The position numbers and the translations under genes are program-made. The notes below the pieces were generated by a model. It worked only from the letters and a program-made list of their open reading frames with translations. It ran no database searches and was not told where the DNA came from. A DNA stretch of 64,000 bases. Source: Argentina anserina. Taxonomy: Eukaryota; Streptophyta; Magnoliopsida; Rosales; Rosaceae. Positions 33,908 to 46,000 of this stretch are shown in pieces. Where the stretch lies: positions 17,484,001-17,548,000 of the forward strand of contig NC_065876.1 in NCBI RefSeq assembly GCF_933775445.1, written 5' to 3'. Position 1 is the first letter of the stretch. The number at the start of each line of letters is the position of its first letter.

Positions 33908-34040
33908 GATGGAATTCGTCACAGGTTGCAGACTACCGTTGTAGAAAGCAAAGAGGAGCTCCAAGTCCCTCCAACAACTCTGGGTCTCGTATCTCTCTCC
34001 CTTCTCCTTCTCACGGTCTCTCCAACGGTCTTATAATTTC
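33908..34040 (-). other. Putative non-coding first exon
   Basis: On the minus strand a pyrimidine- and purine-block leader (AGAAGGAGAAGGGAGAGAG) runs to a perfect GTGAGT donor at 33907-33902. It has no ATG-led frame. It looks like a 5' UTR exon of a gene whose body, if it existed, would lie to the left and may have been disrupted by the gypsy insertion at 28.3-31.3 kb. Confidence 0.35.
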
Positions 34041-34230
34041 AAATCTCAAAACCGGGCAGTGTCGGTTTGGCCGGTAGAAACGTTTTTGGTTTTCTCTTAG
34101 GAAATAATTTACCTGACCAGCTCTGGTCAGGGTTAGCTAATCAAAGTCAATTAAATGCTGACACAAGTCACTTTTCTGTTAACCAAATTTTAAGGCTGTT
34201 AACAGAAGAAGATGAAACTTGAATCTATTA
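34041..34230. other. Region upstream of the Harbinger element
   Basis: It contains CTGACCAGCTCTGGTCAG, a near-perfect palindrome. An imperfect inverted match to this region lies at 56920-56990 on the other side of the transposon. No gene was seen. Confidence 0.4.
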
Positions 34231-35237
34231 AGGCCACGTTTACTAAACCGTAATGAGAGAGAGGAGGAGTTATTCCATATTATGCGTTTACTTGTTATTT
34301 GGAATCGGAGTCATTCCAGGGAATAATTCCATGTTATGTGTTTACCAACATTAAGGAATGAGAACTAAAATTAATTAAATGACCAAAATACCCTTACGCA
34401 AATGTTTAGTGAAACAAGTCATATATCATGAAACAATTAGCTTATGGTGTCATTCATGGCCATGATGATGATAATTCCAAGTGTTGGAATCCAAAATCAG
34501 TCGTGCTTTTCCATTTCAATGTTGTCAAATCTTCCAAGAAGGTAGTGCCGTCTAGTAATGCTTTGTTTCTGAAGAAGAAAATAGTGCAAGAAAGCAACAA
34601 ATTTATGACCATATTGCAAGCATGGTCGATCAAGATGGACCAACATTCATAAGATAATGGTTGACTGCTATTTTTCTATTGAATATAAATAATGATTGTG
34701 ATCTCAGATCCTGAGACTTGTTTAGGGATCAATAAAGGGGAATCAATCAACCTGGTATGGAAATATATTTATGTTCAATATACTAATCTATGAAGCCAAA
34801 TGACATACCAATCTATTGGACATACTAATTTAGAAAGTCAAATGAACATCAAGATTACTAAAGTTAATAATACATTACTGTCATGATATAATGAGTTCAA
34901 TCAAAGCATGTTTTGTCAATAATAATAATAAGTCATAAGATAATACTAATCCAACATATCTAAGCAAAAAATCACATTTTTAGCAAATTAAATAAAAGAG
35001 AGTAGAAACCAGCAAGCAATCCAACATTAGAGGTTTCATCCATAGTCACTCATCCTCATGGTGGACCATATTGGATCAGGTTAAGCACACATGGTCATTT
35101 CCTTTCATCACTCATGGAAAAGAACACTCAAAGAAGATCATGCTTTTGTGCCAAGATGTTTGTGATATGAAAGACTTGTGCTAGAGTTAGGAAGTCAATT
35201 TTGTTTAACTCACCATCAAGCTTAGATTGCATTTCAG
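34231..35237. other. Harbinger left subterminal region
   Basis: It is non-coding and AT-rich. A short plus-strand ORF at 34428-34652 has no recognisable motif and is probably spurious. Confidence 0.4.
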
Positions 35238-36891
35238 TTAGATCCTTCTTTGTACATTAGACCAAAGTTTTGGTGCCATTCCAGCCACTGCTTTTGCCAT
35301 TAGACCAAAGTTTCTACTTATTTCATCCACAGTTTTTCTTTTACGGTGACTATTATTAGAAGCATCACTTTGGGCAGACATTTGTTGTGACACACTTGGT
35401 GTTTGAGGACTAGGTTGAGTAAAAGAATCATTCCCATCTTCAAGCCCGTCTTGTTGTGGCTCCATATCAGCATTTAGATTCACATTGTCAAAGAAATTCT
35501 CATCCTCTAAGTTGAATGCATCGACATTGGTATTCTCACCTCTAATTTCCTCTTCATCATCATCTGCATTTCCTGCATTTTGTCCATTTGCACGATCTTT
35601 GCCATAGATTTCTCCAAGATTATAATAATGCCGGAATGGCTTCCCAAACAGTCCAGCAACATCCTTATTCCTTTTCTACAATGACATATGAAAGTACTTA
35701 CTTTAGCAAGGAAACATAAAACTTTATCAATAATTTTTTTGATACAAGTTTGTAATATGAAGCACCACTATATGTGCATCATATAAGTAGATATATTGAA
35801 TTATAAAGATATAAAATCACTACTATATGTGCATTATGAAGCACTATATCAAGCACACATGAAGGCATGGGTAAACAATAGCTACCATGTATGTGCCACT
35901 ATAAATGAAAAGCTAAATATACTGATATTTTCAAGCAAAAAAGAATGAACATAACAAAATAAGCTTTTACAAATATAAGCACAAATTATGTAGTCATTGA
36001 CCTTTATAAAACATAGAGTGTATCAGAGAACCAAAGCAGAGATAAGTTGCTTACAAGGTTTCAATTTAAAATTCTTAAGCAGCTCCTTTTGCAAATTTAG
36101 ATGTTCAGTCATTTCCTTCCATCAAATTATTGTGCAAAGAACAAATCTAAATGAACAAGCAAATATACCACTTTGTAACTTATATTGTTATATCTCCCAT
36201 ATGTAATTATGTACTTATATAAATGACCAATAAGTAAGAATCATTCATTCTTTCAAGTAACTATTGCATAGTCTTAGCTACCATGTACTGACCGTATGAT
36301 TCCTACAAGAAACTATTGTGTACCTTTAGCTACCATGTACTGACCCTATATAGCCTAGCAACTACTACATATTAACTAAATCACCAAATAACTCAAATAA
36401 CATTCTTTCAAGCACCTAATTACTAATATCACTATGTAACATAATATAACAAAATTACCAAAGGTCACAACTTATTTAAAGATTATAATGCCTATGTAAA
36501 AATGTTGAGGAGCATAAAAGTAATTAGATCAAATATCTCTATTTACCTCCACCCACTCGTTAAATACGCTTTGCTCACACACTAGCATCATTTTTTGTTC
36601 GTTCTAGCTAAACCCACTTTGGTTTAGCATCTCATATAAAGCAGCATATTTTGCCTTTAGTGTCTTAATGCGAGACTCAATATGAGGGCTTGCTAATATT
36701 CCATGACCCGGAAGCTTTGTTTCCATCACTCCTTGTAAATGTTTGAGGTAACCATTCTTAAAACCATTATCAGCTTTCCATCTTTTGTCATGGTGTAACT
36801 CCAAAAGCGACTCCACCAGCTTGTCATCTTCTTCATCTGTCCAATAATGCTTGTTTTGGCCTCTTCCTCGAGAAGTTGCCTTAGAACTCAT
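35238..36891 (-). pseudogene. Harbinger Myb/SANT-like protein, one nonsense codon
   Basis: Two exons (36891-36547 and 35675-35238) join in phase to 261 codons. The N-terminal Myb/SANT-like domain reads WTDEEDDKLVESLLEL, then LPGHGILASPHIESRIKTLK and VFNEWVEV; exon 2 has PFRHYYNLGEIYGKDRANG and a low-complexity C-terminus with RKRKTVDEIS. A TAG at 36604-36606, where the family usually has tryptophan after GF-S, truncates it. In PIF/Harbinger elements this DNA-binding partner brings the transposase to the element ends and the nucleus. The Tekay-like insertion lies only 16 bp upstream of the ATG and would separate it from its promoter. Confidence 0.75.
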
Positions 36892-36907
36892 CCTATATAT
36901 TGTATAA

Positions 36908-39294
36908 TGTAATAACCCTAGTTTTCGGAATGATTATTTAAGAAAACGTTACGTTTCCGAACAAATATATCGACTTTTATTCCGTCGCTCGGTTGCGAAA
37001 ACTTCCTTCACGAAAGTTGTAGAGCTCGTCGATACGAGTTCATGGATATGTGACGCGTTCTAATCGGACGTTATACGTAAAAGATATTAACGTTTGAAGT
37101 TAGTTTCCGATTTGGAAAATGGTATAAAAGGAACATTATCAGTTAGGGTTCCAAAATTGGAAACCCTCTCCTCTCTCTTCTCTCCGCCTCCCTCTTTTCT
37201 TTCTCTCCTTTTCTCTTTTCTTCCCCGAAACTCTCTCCCTCCTCATAAAACGCCGCCATCGATCCGCCGCCTCCAGGCCGACGTGACCTTCACCGCCGAC
37301 ACCAGCAGTCTCGCAAGCTCGACGCAGTCCCCCTCCGAGCAAGCCACGGTCTCCCGCGCCACCGTGAAGCTTCGACGCGATTCGCAAGGGCCGAACCCAA
37401 TCGGTTTGGACTCTCCGACGAGCTCCGGCGTTCCCAAGGCTCGGAATAGGTGAGGTTTCCATCTAATTGGATGTTGTGATGCTTGTTGTGTGGATTTGTG
37501 TGGTTTTTGGTTGGATTGATGGAGTTGTAGAGGAGATCGGAGGGGGAGGGATTTGGGGAAGATGCCGCCGCTATGGGTGGTGCGTATGGGTGCGTGGAGG
37601 AGGTAGGAGACGGCGTGAGGCCGTGGGAAGGAAAAAGGAAGGGAAATGGAGGATTTTGGGGCGGCGGTGGCGTGACACGCGCCGTTGGTGGCGTCGGCGA
37701 GTAAGCCCCACGCGCAGCCTGCCGGCTGGTGGCGCGTGTGCCCCACGCGCCGCCACGTGCGGCGGTGTGAACAGTAATGCCGGAAGGGCATTTTTGTAAT
37801 TTACTGATGTACGGTAAGGTAAATGTAAATTTTATTTACGTACGGTAAATGTAAATTTATTTACGTAAGTTAAATGTAAATATAAATTACTTTTAGTAAA
37901 AGTAAAAAATAATTTTGGAAGGGTAATTCGGTAACTTTTATTTACTGAGACAGTACGTACTTTTAAATAGTATTTATACGTACAGAAATACGTAAACAGT
38001 ATGTACTCGTACAACGATACGTATTGAATTTGTATTTGTACATTAATACGTGAATAGTAACTGTGAATAGTAACCGTGAACAGTAACACTGAATACTAAC
38101 GGTGAACAGTAAATTCGTAAAACCGAAACTTGCTGAACAGTAACCGATTATTACTGTTTCGGCATTTAAAGGTTTACGAAACGTTTCTAAATTCTTTTCT
38201 TATCTTTTCAAGGTGATCGACAAATCAAGGAAATGAATTATCTTCGGAAATTGTGGAATTACGCTCGAGTCGATAAGGTGAGTAAAATCTCACATATTTA
38301 CGAATCTACCCTTGCGGAGATTCAAGATTTTACAAGAGTTTTTAATATTGAATTACGACATGTATACGATATAGTGGATTATATATATATTGTATAAATG
38401 GTAATAAGTACATATATATATATAGTTTGCTATATTATATACTGTTATAAATTCATTGGGATTTGTCATTTCGATGACGAGAATTAAATATTGAGCATGT
38501 GATTTAATTTGTACAATATGAGGTGTGATTATTGTACGTGGTTTTAACATGGTGTTTGTTAAAACGTTTTGTCTTCGGACGAGTTTTGTTTTCGAATGAG
38601 TTTTGTCTTCGGACGTGTTTATGAAATATGACATGTATACGATATAATGGATTATATATATATTGTATAAATGGTAAATATGTACATATATATATAGTTT
38701 GCTATATAATATACTGTTATGATTTTATCGTGTTTTATGTCATTTTGATGACGAGATTTATATATCGAGCATGTGATTTTGATTTGTACAATATGATGTG
38801 AGATTATTGTAGGTGATTTTAACATTGAGATTGTTAAAATGTTGATTTGTCTTCGGACGTGATTTGGTACAATATGATGTGAGATTATTGTACGTGATTT
38901 TAACATTGAGATTGTTAAAATGTTGATTTGTCTTCGGACGTGATTTGGTACAATATGATGTGAGATTATTGTACGTGATTTTAACATTGAGATTGTTAAA
39001 ATGTTGATTTGTCTTCGGACGTGATTTGGTACAATATGATGTGAGATTATTGTACGTGTTTGGCAAGTCGGAACCGAGCCTTTGGCCGGGCGAAAGTTAC
39101 GATACAGTTAGAGCTCTAGTCTGTCTGTCTTAGTACTGCATGTGAGGTAACGGGTGGTTATCTGCTCATGGGTACTCAGATTGTTTTGGATGTTGGGTAG
39201 CGGGTGGCTATCCAATATCGGCGGTGTATTACGAGAGGGGTAACAGATGTGTACCAGCGTTCTTGGTACCCGTATTATAAATGCATTTGGGTAA
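36908..39294 (+). repeat. Tekay-like LTR, 5' part
   Basis: It includes a GC-rich block (37240-37770), runs of GTAAATGTAAAT and GTGAACAGTAAC (37800-38150), and the 81 bp hairpin repeats. From 38270 on it parallels the LTR at the left edge of the window. The ORFs in the GC-rich block (for example 37094-37453 and 37243-37791) overlap on both strands and show no known domain, so they are not called as genes. Confidence 0.8.
38781..39059. repeat. 81 bp tandem repeats with paired hairpins
   Basis: Units start at 38781, 38861, 38942 and 39023 (last partial). Each has GTACAAT...ATTGTAC (7 bp arms, 13 bp loop) and ATTTTAACA...TGTTAAAAT (9 bp arms, 7 bp loop). The arms are kept even where the loops vary. 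Confidence 0.9.
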
Positions 39295-40864
39295 TGATGA
39301 ATGCTCGATTACTCGACATCAATATTTAACCCTGAACACATCATAGTAGTATAAAGCAAGAGAGTATCGTTCACAAACCGGAGATCCAGCCAGGGCTTAG
39401 GATCACAACACTTCCACGAATTCATAAAGGGTTTAAGGTTTGATATAGATTTTGGATTGAGTTATAAAAACAGTAAATAAAACCTATGCTAATATATACA
39501 TGTGATCAACCAACCAACATATAAACAATCACCAAACAAATCATGTAAAAACAAAAGCCATCGAATTCCCTTCTCATTCATGTTCATGCCGTAGGTGTTA
39601 AGGTTCCAAGCTAAGTTCGATCATGCATCAAGTTCCTACTTGGTTCCTAATACATGGATACATTCGAGCTCAACTACTTGTCTTGCTACGAAATCTAACA
39701 TGCCAAGTCATCATGCAATTACATATCACATAGAGAAATCAACATGTTTTAAGTACCTATCCTATGCCGAACTTAGAATCAACAATCGGTGAAAAACCAA
39801 AGAACAATTACTCAACTACTTGTATCATAATCGTTACTAACTTTGAATGATTAACATGTGCAACATCAACTACTTGTCTTAATCACACATGCAATGTAAG
39901 CACATATCGGAATTTGATTAAGGACATAGAACAATAACTCACGGCATCAAAACAGAAATCATTGAAATAGAAATCGAAATCTTTTAATTCATACACAATT
40001 CGAAAGAACAACTATCTCATAGACAAGATTGAATTGAACTTTAACAAAACCAAAACAGAAATCATCCAAGAACAAGAAAACATAAAACCAAAATAAGACA
40101 TGAAGATCATAGAGTTACACTTTGAAATATTCCTACGGGGTTTATTCCAAGCAAACAAAGATCCTAGGCTACTTGCTTCGAATCCAAAGGGTGGAAAAGG
40201 ATGAATTTCGGTTTTAGGATTTCTTGGAGGATGGGAGAGTGTTTCGGCAGAGCTATGGCTGTTGCTTTGTGTGTAGGCTGATGATGTCTTGAATGGAGAG
40301 GCCGGCCTCTATATATATAGAGGTTTAGGAAGCCTTCTTGCCGTGCCAAAAGGAGATAGAATCTAATTGGGAAACTGAAATCCTCTTTGTTATGGATTTG
40401 ATTTATGTACTCCATATCCAACTTGATGTACGAAACCAAGTCCAATAGGGAGATCACTTTAAGGGCTGCACGGCAATCTCTTGGTCCAACTAGGAGTAGC
40501 TAGGCCGGCCTCCTCTTCTCCTTGTTCAACTCGAATATGATTTCCTTGTTCAACTAGGAATGCATCTCGGCCACTCTTCTTTCTTTCCAAATATGATTTG
40601 TCTTTCCTGAAAAGAAATCGTCGATTAAGGAATATGAAAGAATGAAAATAGGAAAGTAGAATCATAGTCGAGTAAGGAATCCTAGCTCAATCAGGAGTTC
40701 TAACACTTAGCACAATTTCATCATCAAATCATTCTAAATTCGAAATAGCTCTACCTAGAATATAGAAATGACAAATATGAACCTAAAACAACTAAATAAG
40801 AAGTAGCAAAGCATAAGAATATGGCATATATACATTAAGAACGTCACACTTTGTGCTCCTATCA
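39295..40864 (-). repeat. Athila-type 3' LTR (left copy)
   Basis: It begins TGATGAATGCTCG and ends GTGCTCCTATCA on the plus strand. It is 1570 bp. Differences from the right copy include a 6 bp indel at about 39550 and a TA-repeat length change at about 40310. The TATATATAG stretch near 40310 may be the TATA box of the minus-strand promoter. Confidence 0.93.
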
Positions 40865-40880
40865 ACAACCCCACACTTAG
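40865..40880 (-). other. Polypurine tract of the Athila element
   Basis: On the minus strand CTAAGTGTGGGGTTGT lies directly before the 3' LTR, the position of the plus-strand primer. Similar AGTGTGGGG motifs recur at about 41755 and 42535 inside the 3' non-coding region. Confidence 0.7.
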
Positions 40881-42685
40881 ACTTTGCTAGTCCCTTAGCA
40901 AACACTAAAAAGAAAAATCAAAACATAAACGAAAACAATACTACTAACACTAACGACACAAATCTAATGCCTTCAACATTTTGTCTCAGAGATCTTCAAA
41001 CTCATAGCATCAAGAATAACACTCAATCGAAATAGATAACATGAATTCAATGGTTAATAAACATGAAATTTCGTTTAACAAGTAAGACATGGCAGAAACA
41101 AAGATGAAATTAAGCTCGACATGTTCAAAACAAGTTCAAATTCAACTCACTTAGGATATGCACTCCAAATCTTTTCTCTCAAGAACATGGCATATGCTTA
41201 AAAGCTTTTCACACACAAGAGTTACGCACATAATGAAATCGAAAGCCTCATGAAAGATACCAATCATATGCACAAATGAACCCAAACCATATGCTTACTC
41301 ATGAAACAAACTCCACAGATCAAGAGCTACTCATTTTAAGAATCATGCGGATCTTTAGAAAAGGGTAGGCTTAGGCTCGGCATGATATATTTTTCAGGGT
41401 AAAAGGAATCACAAAGGTCATCCTCAAGACTTAGCAGAGCAAAATATCCACCTTATGTCGCCATACTCCATAAAACAAGGGCCAAATATCATCATGTTGG
41501 ACCCTTCTTCACTTTAAACATCGTGAAAACGAACAAAGGCTAAAGTATAACATTATTGAGCCTTCAACAAATACATCACAACTCCAAATTCACCAAAAAC
41601 AAGCATGTATGCTGAATCATCCTTCTATTTTTCTTCTTTTTCTTTTCTTTTCTTGCCGTGTATCTTGAATCTTTTCTTTTCTTTTCTCACGGCATCAATA
41701 CATTTTTCTTTCTTTTCATTCTCTTTTCACGGCATAACATACATACAATAGCATAACCCCACACTTGGATCAAGTCATCACTCCATATTAACTCCAAAAT
41801 CGGCTCTGCCAAGCCTCAAAGACAAGGTAGAGATATAACTATACTAAGCAAGGATATAACATGTTGGTGATGAAAGAAAAGGCTTAACGTCGGCTCAAAG
41901 GGGTTAACACTAAGGTGTCCCAAGCAGGGCTCAAATAGGGATACGGCTTTTTGGCTTTAAGTGGTGGAAATCCTAAAAAGATCCAACAATCCTTTTCAAA
42001 ATCAGAGTATATTATGACATAAAGCTTCGAAAGTTTCACAAAGTAAGTTCTAGCACTCTCTAGTTCATTGCAATTCTATGGCATATGAATTGATCAAAAT
42101 AAATGATGAGGTTATAAAGCCAAGAAACGATAGAATAAAACTCTCCAAAGAAAGGCACATATATATGGCTCGAATCTCACATAGGTTACATGAATTCAAA
42201 CAAGTAAGGAACATGCTCATTCTGTACCTAAGTTTCAAAATCCTTATCTACTACATGTTCGTACAAAATCTACACATCGATTAACCATCAAATAACAATG
42301 AAGTTCATTCCAATATCATGATCATCTATCAACCATAAATTCAAAGATCAACTCATCCCAGACAGTTAAAGGCATACCTAGGACTCAAAACAAAAACAAA
42401 ACAACTAACCAACTTAAAAATAAAAAAACAGAACCAAAATGACACTAAAGTTTTGAAAATCAAAACAAAATTTAAACACATAAGCATCAAACAAGCATCA
42501 AACAATAGAAATCAACGAATGATGTATACCCCACCCCACACTTAAAACTTACATTGCCCTCAATGTACAATATGATAAGCAACGAAAATTAGAAAGAGTT
42601 AAGGGATAAGAAAATGCAAACACTCGTTGATGGCTCCTTCATTGGCTGAAGTTTAGAGTCTATAGCCTAGACTATCTCCAAATCA
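40881..42685 (-). other. Athila 3' non-coding region, no env-like ORF
   Basis: Many Athila elements carry an env-like ORF after pol. Here 1.8 kb of AC-rich, low-complexity sequence with CTTTTCTTTTC runs (on the plus strand, about 41620-41730) holds none. Confidence 0.6.
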
Positions 42686-43054
42686 TCACTTCCTTGCCGT
42701 AGGATCAAGGAGAGACGTCTCCTCAATCACATGATTCTCCATATTCTCCAAATAAGGCTTTAAGCGATGTCCATTGACCTGAAATTCGGTGCCTTTCACC
42801 ATACTCTTTATCATGATAGCTCCTGAAGAAAAGATGTTAGTAATAATGAAAGGACCTATCCATCTAGAACGTAATTTACCAGGAAACAACTTAAGTCGAG
42901 AATTAAACAAAAGAACTTTCTGCCCAACGACAAAGTGTTTCTTCCTAATCATGCGGTCATGGAATGTCTTAGTCTTCTCCTTGTAAACCATTGCCGAATC
43001 ATAGGCCTCATTTTGAATCTCTTCAAGCTCATGCAATTGCAACTTCCTATGCAA
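42686..43054 (-). pseudogene. C-terminal tail of Athila integrase, after a stop codon
   Basis: It is in the same frame as the main polyprotein and separated by one TGA. It reads [20 protein letters not shown], then [20 protein letters not shown] and GHRLKPYL, the GPY/F-like C-terminal domain of gypsy integrases. Without the stop it would be continuous with the 1611-residue ORF. Confidence 0.85.
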
Positions 43055-46000
43055 TCAGGCCTCATCAATGTTCATGTTAAAATTCTTCACAGCCCACCAT
43101 GCACGATGTTCAAGCTCCACGGGAAGATGGCACGCCTTGCCATAGACTAGTCGAAATGGTGACATGCCTAGGGGAGTCTTGTATGCCGTCCTATAGGCCC
43201 AAAGAGCATCATCCAATCGTTGAGACCAATCCTTGCGTGATGGTCCAACAGACTTCTCCAAAATTCTCTTGATCTCACGATTAGATAGCTCCACTTGTCC
43301 ACTTGTTTGGGGGTGATAAGGCGTAGCAACCTTATGCTTGATTCCATACTTCTTCAACAACGCCTCAATGGTCCGGTTGCAAAAGTGAGATCCTCCATCA
43401 CTAATGATAACTCTCGGCATACCAAACCTAGAGAAAATGTTAGAACGAAGGAAATCTGCAACAACTCGAGAATCATTAGTCCGGGTGGCCTTTGCTTCCA
43501 CCCATTTCGAAACATAGTCAACACAAACGAGTATGTATAAGAAACCATTAGAGCTAGGAAAAGGTCCCATGAAATCAATGCCCCAACAATCAAAGATTTC
43601 GACATGTATAATTGGTGTCATAGGCATTTGATCTCTAGATCCTAAGTTTCCCATGCGTTGGCATCTATCACAAGTCATGCAAAAATGATATGCATCTTTA
43701 AAAATCGTAGGCCAAAAGAAACCACATTCTAACACCTTAAGAGCAGTCCTACGTGAACCAAAATGTCCTCCACAAGATTCAGAATGGCAAAAAGTAAGTA
43801 TAGAATGATGTTCATATTCAGGGACACACCTCCTAATGATTTGATCAACACAATGTTTCCACAAGTATGGTTCATCCCAAACATAATACTTAGCTAATGC
43901 CTTGAGTCTATTCTTTTGTGCATGCGATAAAGTATCCGGAAATTGCTTAGAAACAAGATAATTGACAATATCTGCATACCATGGCTCACTTACCTCAACT
44001 TGAAAGAGTTGCTCATCCGGAAAGCTCTCTTGTATGGCCAAGGGCTCGGCATCTCTCACCAAACGACTCAAGTGATCCGCCACAACATTGTCACTTCCCT
44101 TCTTGTCCTTGATCTCCTTCTTTGTCATTAAATACTTCAAAGCTGCATGGTCAGTGTAAACAATAACTTTAGATTGAAGTAAGTAAAAACGAAACTTATC
44201 TAGAGCAAAGATCACGGCAAGAAGTTCTTTTTCAGTTGTGGTGTAGTTTTGTTGAGCATCATTGAGTGTTCGTGAGGCATAGTAGATGGCGTAGGGCTGC
44301 TTGTCCTTCCTCTGCCCTAGCACGGCTCCAACTGCATAGTCGGAGGCATCACACATCAACTCAAACGGCAAGGACCAATCTGGCGGTGCCATGATAGGTG
44401 CCGACATTAGGAGCTGCTTCAAAGTTTCGAATGCATGCTTGCAATCATCATCAAAGTGAAAGGGAATGTCCTTCTGAAGCAATGAACTCATTGGTCTTGC
44501 AATCTTGGAAAAATCCTTGATAAACCTACGATAAAAACCTGCATGTCCAAGAAACGATCGAACATCCCTCACACTTGTGGGGAGGGGTAAGTGACGCACA
44601 AGATCTATTTTAGACTTATCAACCTCAATTCCTCTAGATGAAACAATATGACCTAAGACAATGCCTTGCGTGACCATAAAGTGACATTTTTCCCAATTCA
44701 AAACCAAGTTAGTTTCTTCACAACGTTTGAGCACAAGTTCAACATTTTCTAAACAAGTTTCGAAATCTTCACCATAGACAGAAAAATCATCCATAAAAAC
44801 TTCAATTTTAGAACCAATATACTCAGAGAAAATGTGATACATATAACGTTGAAACGTACCTGGGGCGTTGCATAAACCAAAAGGCATGCGACGATAAGCA
44901 AACGTACCAAAAGGGCATGTGAACGTAGTCTTCTCTTGATCTTCTTCCGCAACACTTATTTGGTTGTATCCACTATATCCGTCCAGGAAACAATAGAAAG
45001 AGTGACCAGCTAGCCTCTCAAGCATTTGATCAATGAATGGTAATGGCATGTGATTCTTCCTTGTTGTCGCATTGAGCTTCCTATAGTCAATACATACCCT
45101 ATGACCGGTCACTGTCCTTTGAGGTACCAACTCGTTGTCTTTGTTCTTCACCACCGTGATGCCTGACTTCTTTGGCACAACTTGAATAGGTGAGATCCAC
45201 CTACTATCCGAGATGGGGTAGATCACGCCACAATCGTGCAACTTGGTGATTTCATCCTTTACAACTTGCATCATTGGTGGGTGAAGGCGTCGCTGACCTT
45301 CCTTAGTTGGTTTGGCACCATCTTCTAGCAATATTCGATGCACACACATGGTAGGGCTGATCCCCTTGATGTCGGCTAAGGTCCATCCTATTGCCGTCTT
45401 GTGTCTCTTCAACACTTCAATCAATCTCTCTTCTTGCTCCTCATTTAGTGCAGATGAAATGATCATGGGCAATGTATCCTTTTCTCCTAAAAATGCATAC
45501 TTCAAGTGGTCCGGAAGAACCTTAAGATCGAGCTTTGGAGCTTGCACCACAGAAGGAAGATTCTTGTTAGTAGTTAAGAGAATTGGACTAGGAGAGACAA
45601 AGCTTACCTCACGTGCAACCTCAAGAGAGGTCACGTTCTCAAGAATGAAGGATGGCACGGCATCATTAGCTTCTAACACCGAAATGTTAGAACCATCACT
45701 TGTATATCCGGCCCCTTGGGCAATGGTGAGTGCCAACTCGTCATGTGCCAAGGTATCTAGATAGTTATCTGCAAGGGAATCAAGTATGTCAACTGAAAAA
45801 CAATCACTTAACTCCAAAAGAGGATACCTCATAGCTTCAAAGATGTTGAAGCTAATCACTTCACCATCGAACTCAAAGGTGAGTGATCCACTAAACACAT
45901 CAATTTTTGTTCGTGCAGTCCTCATGAAGGGGCGGCCCAACAAGATAGGGACCTCCTTGTCATCTGCCTCCGTTGGCTCCATGTCAATGACATAGAAGTC

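Noticed and set aside
37139..37799. Overlapping GC-rich ORFs on both strands
   Set aside because: They are in the Tekay-like LTR, conflict with one another and show no known motif.
39595..39792. 65-residue ORF identical in both Athila LTRs (also 49234-49431)
   Set aside because: It is identical only because the LTRs are nearly identical; orientation is opposite to the element and no domain is present.
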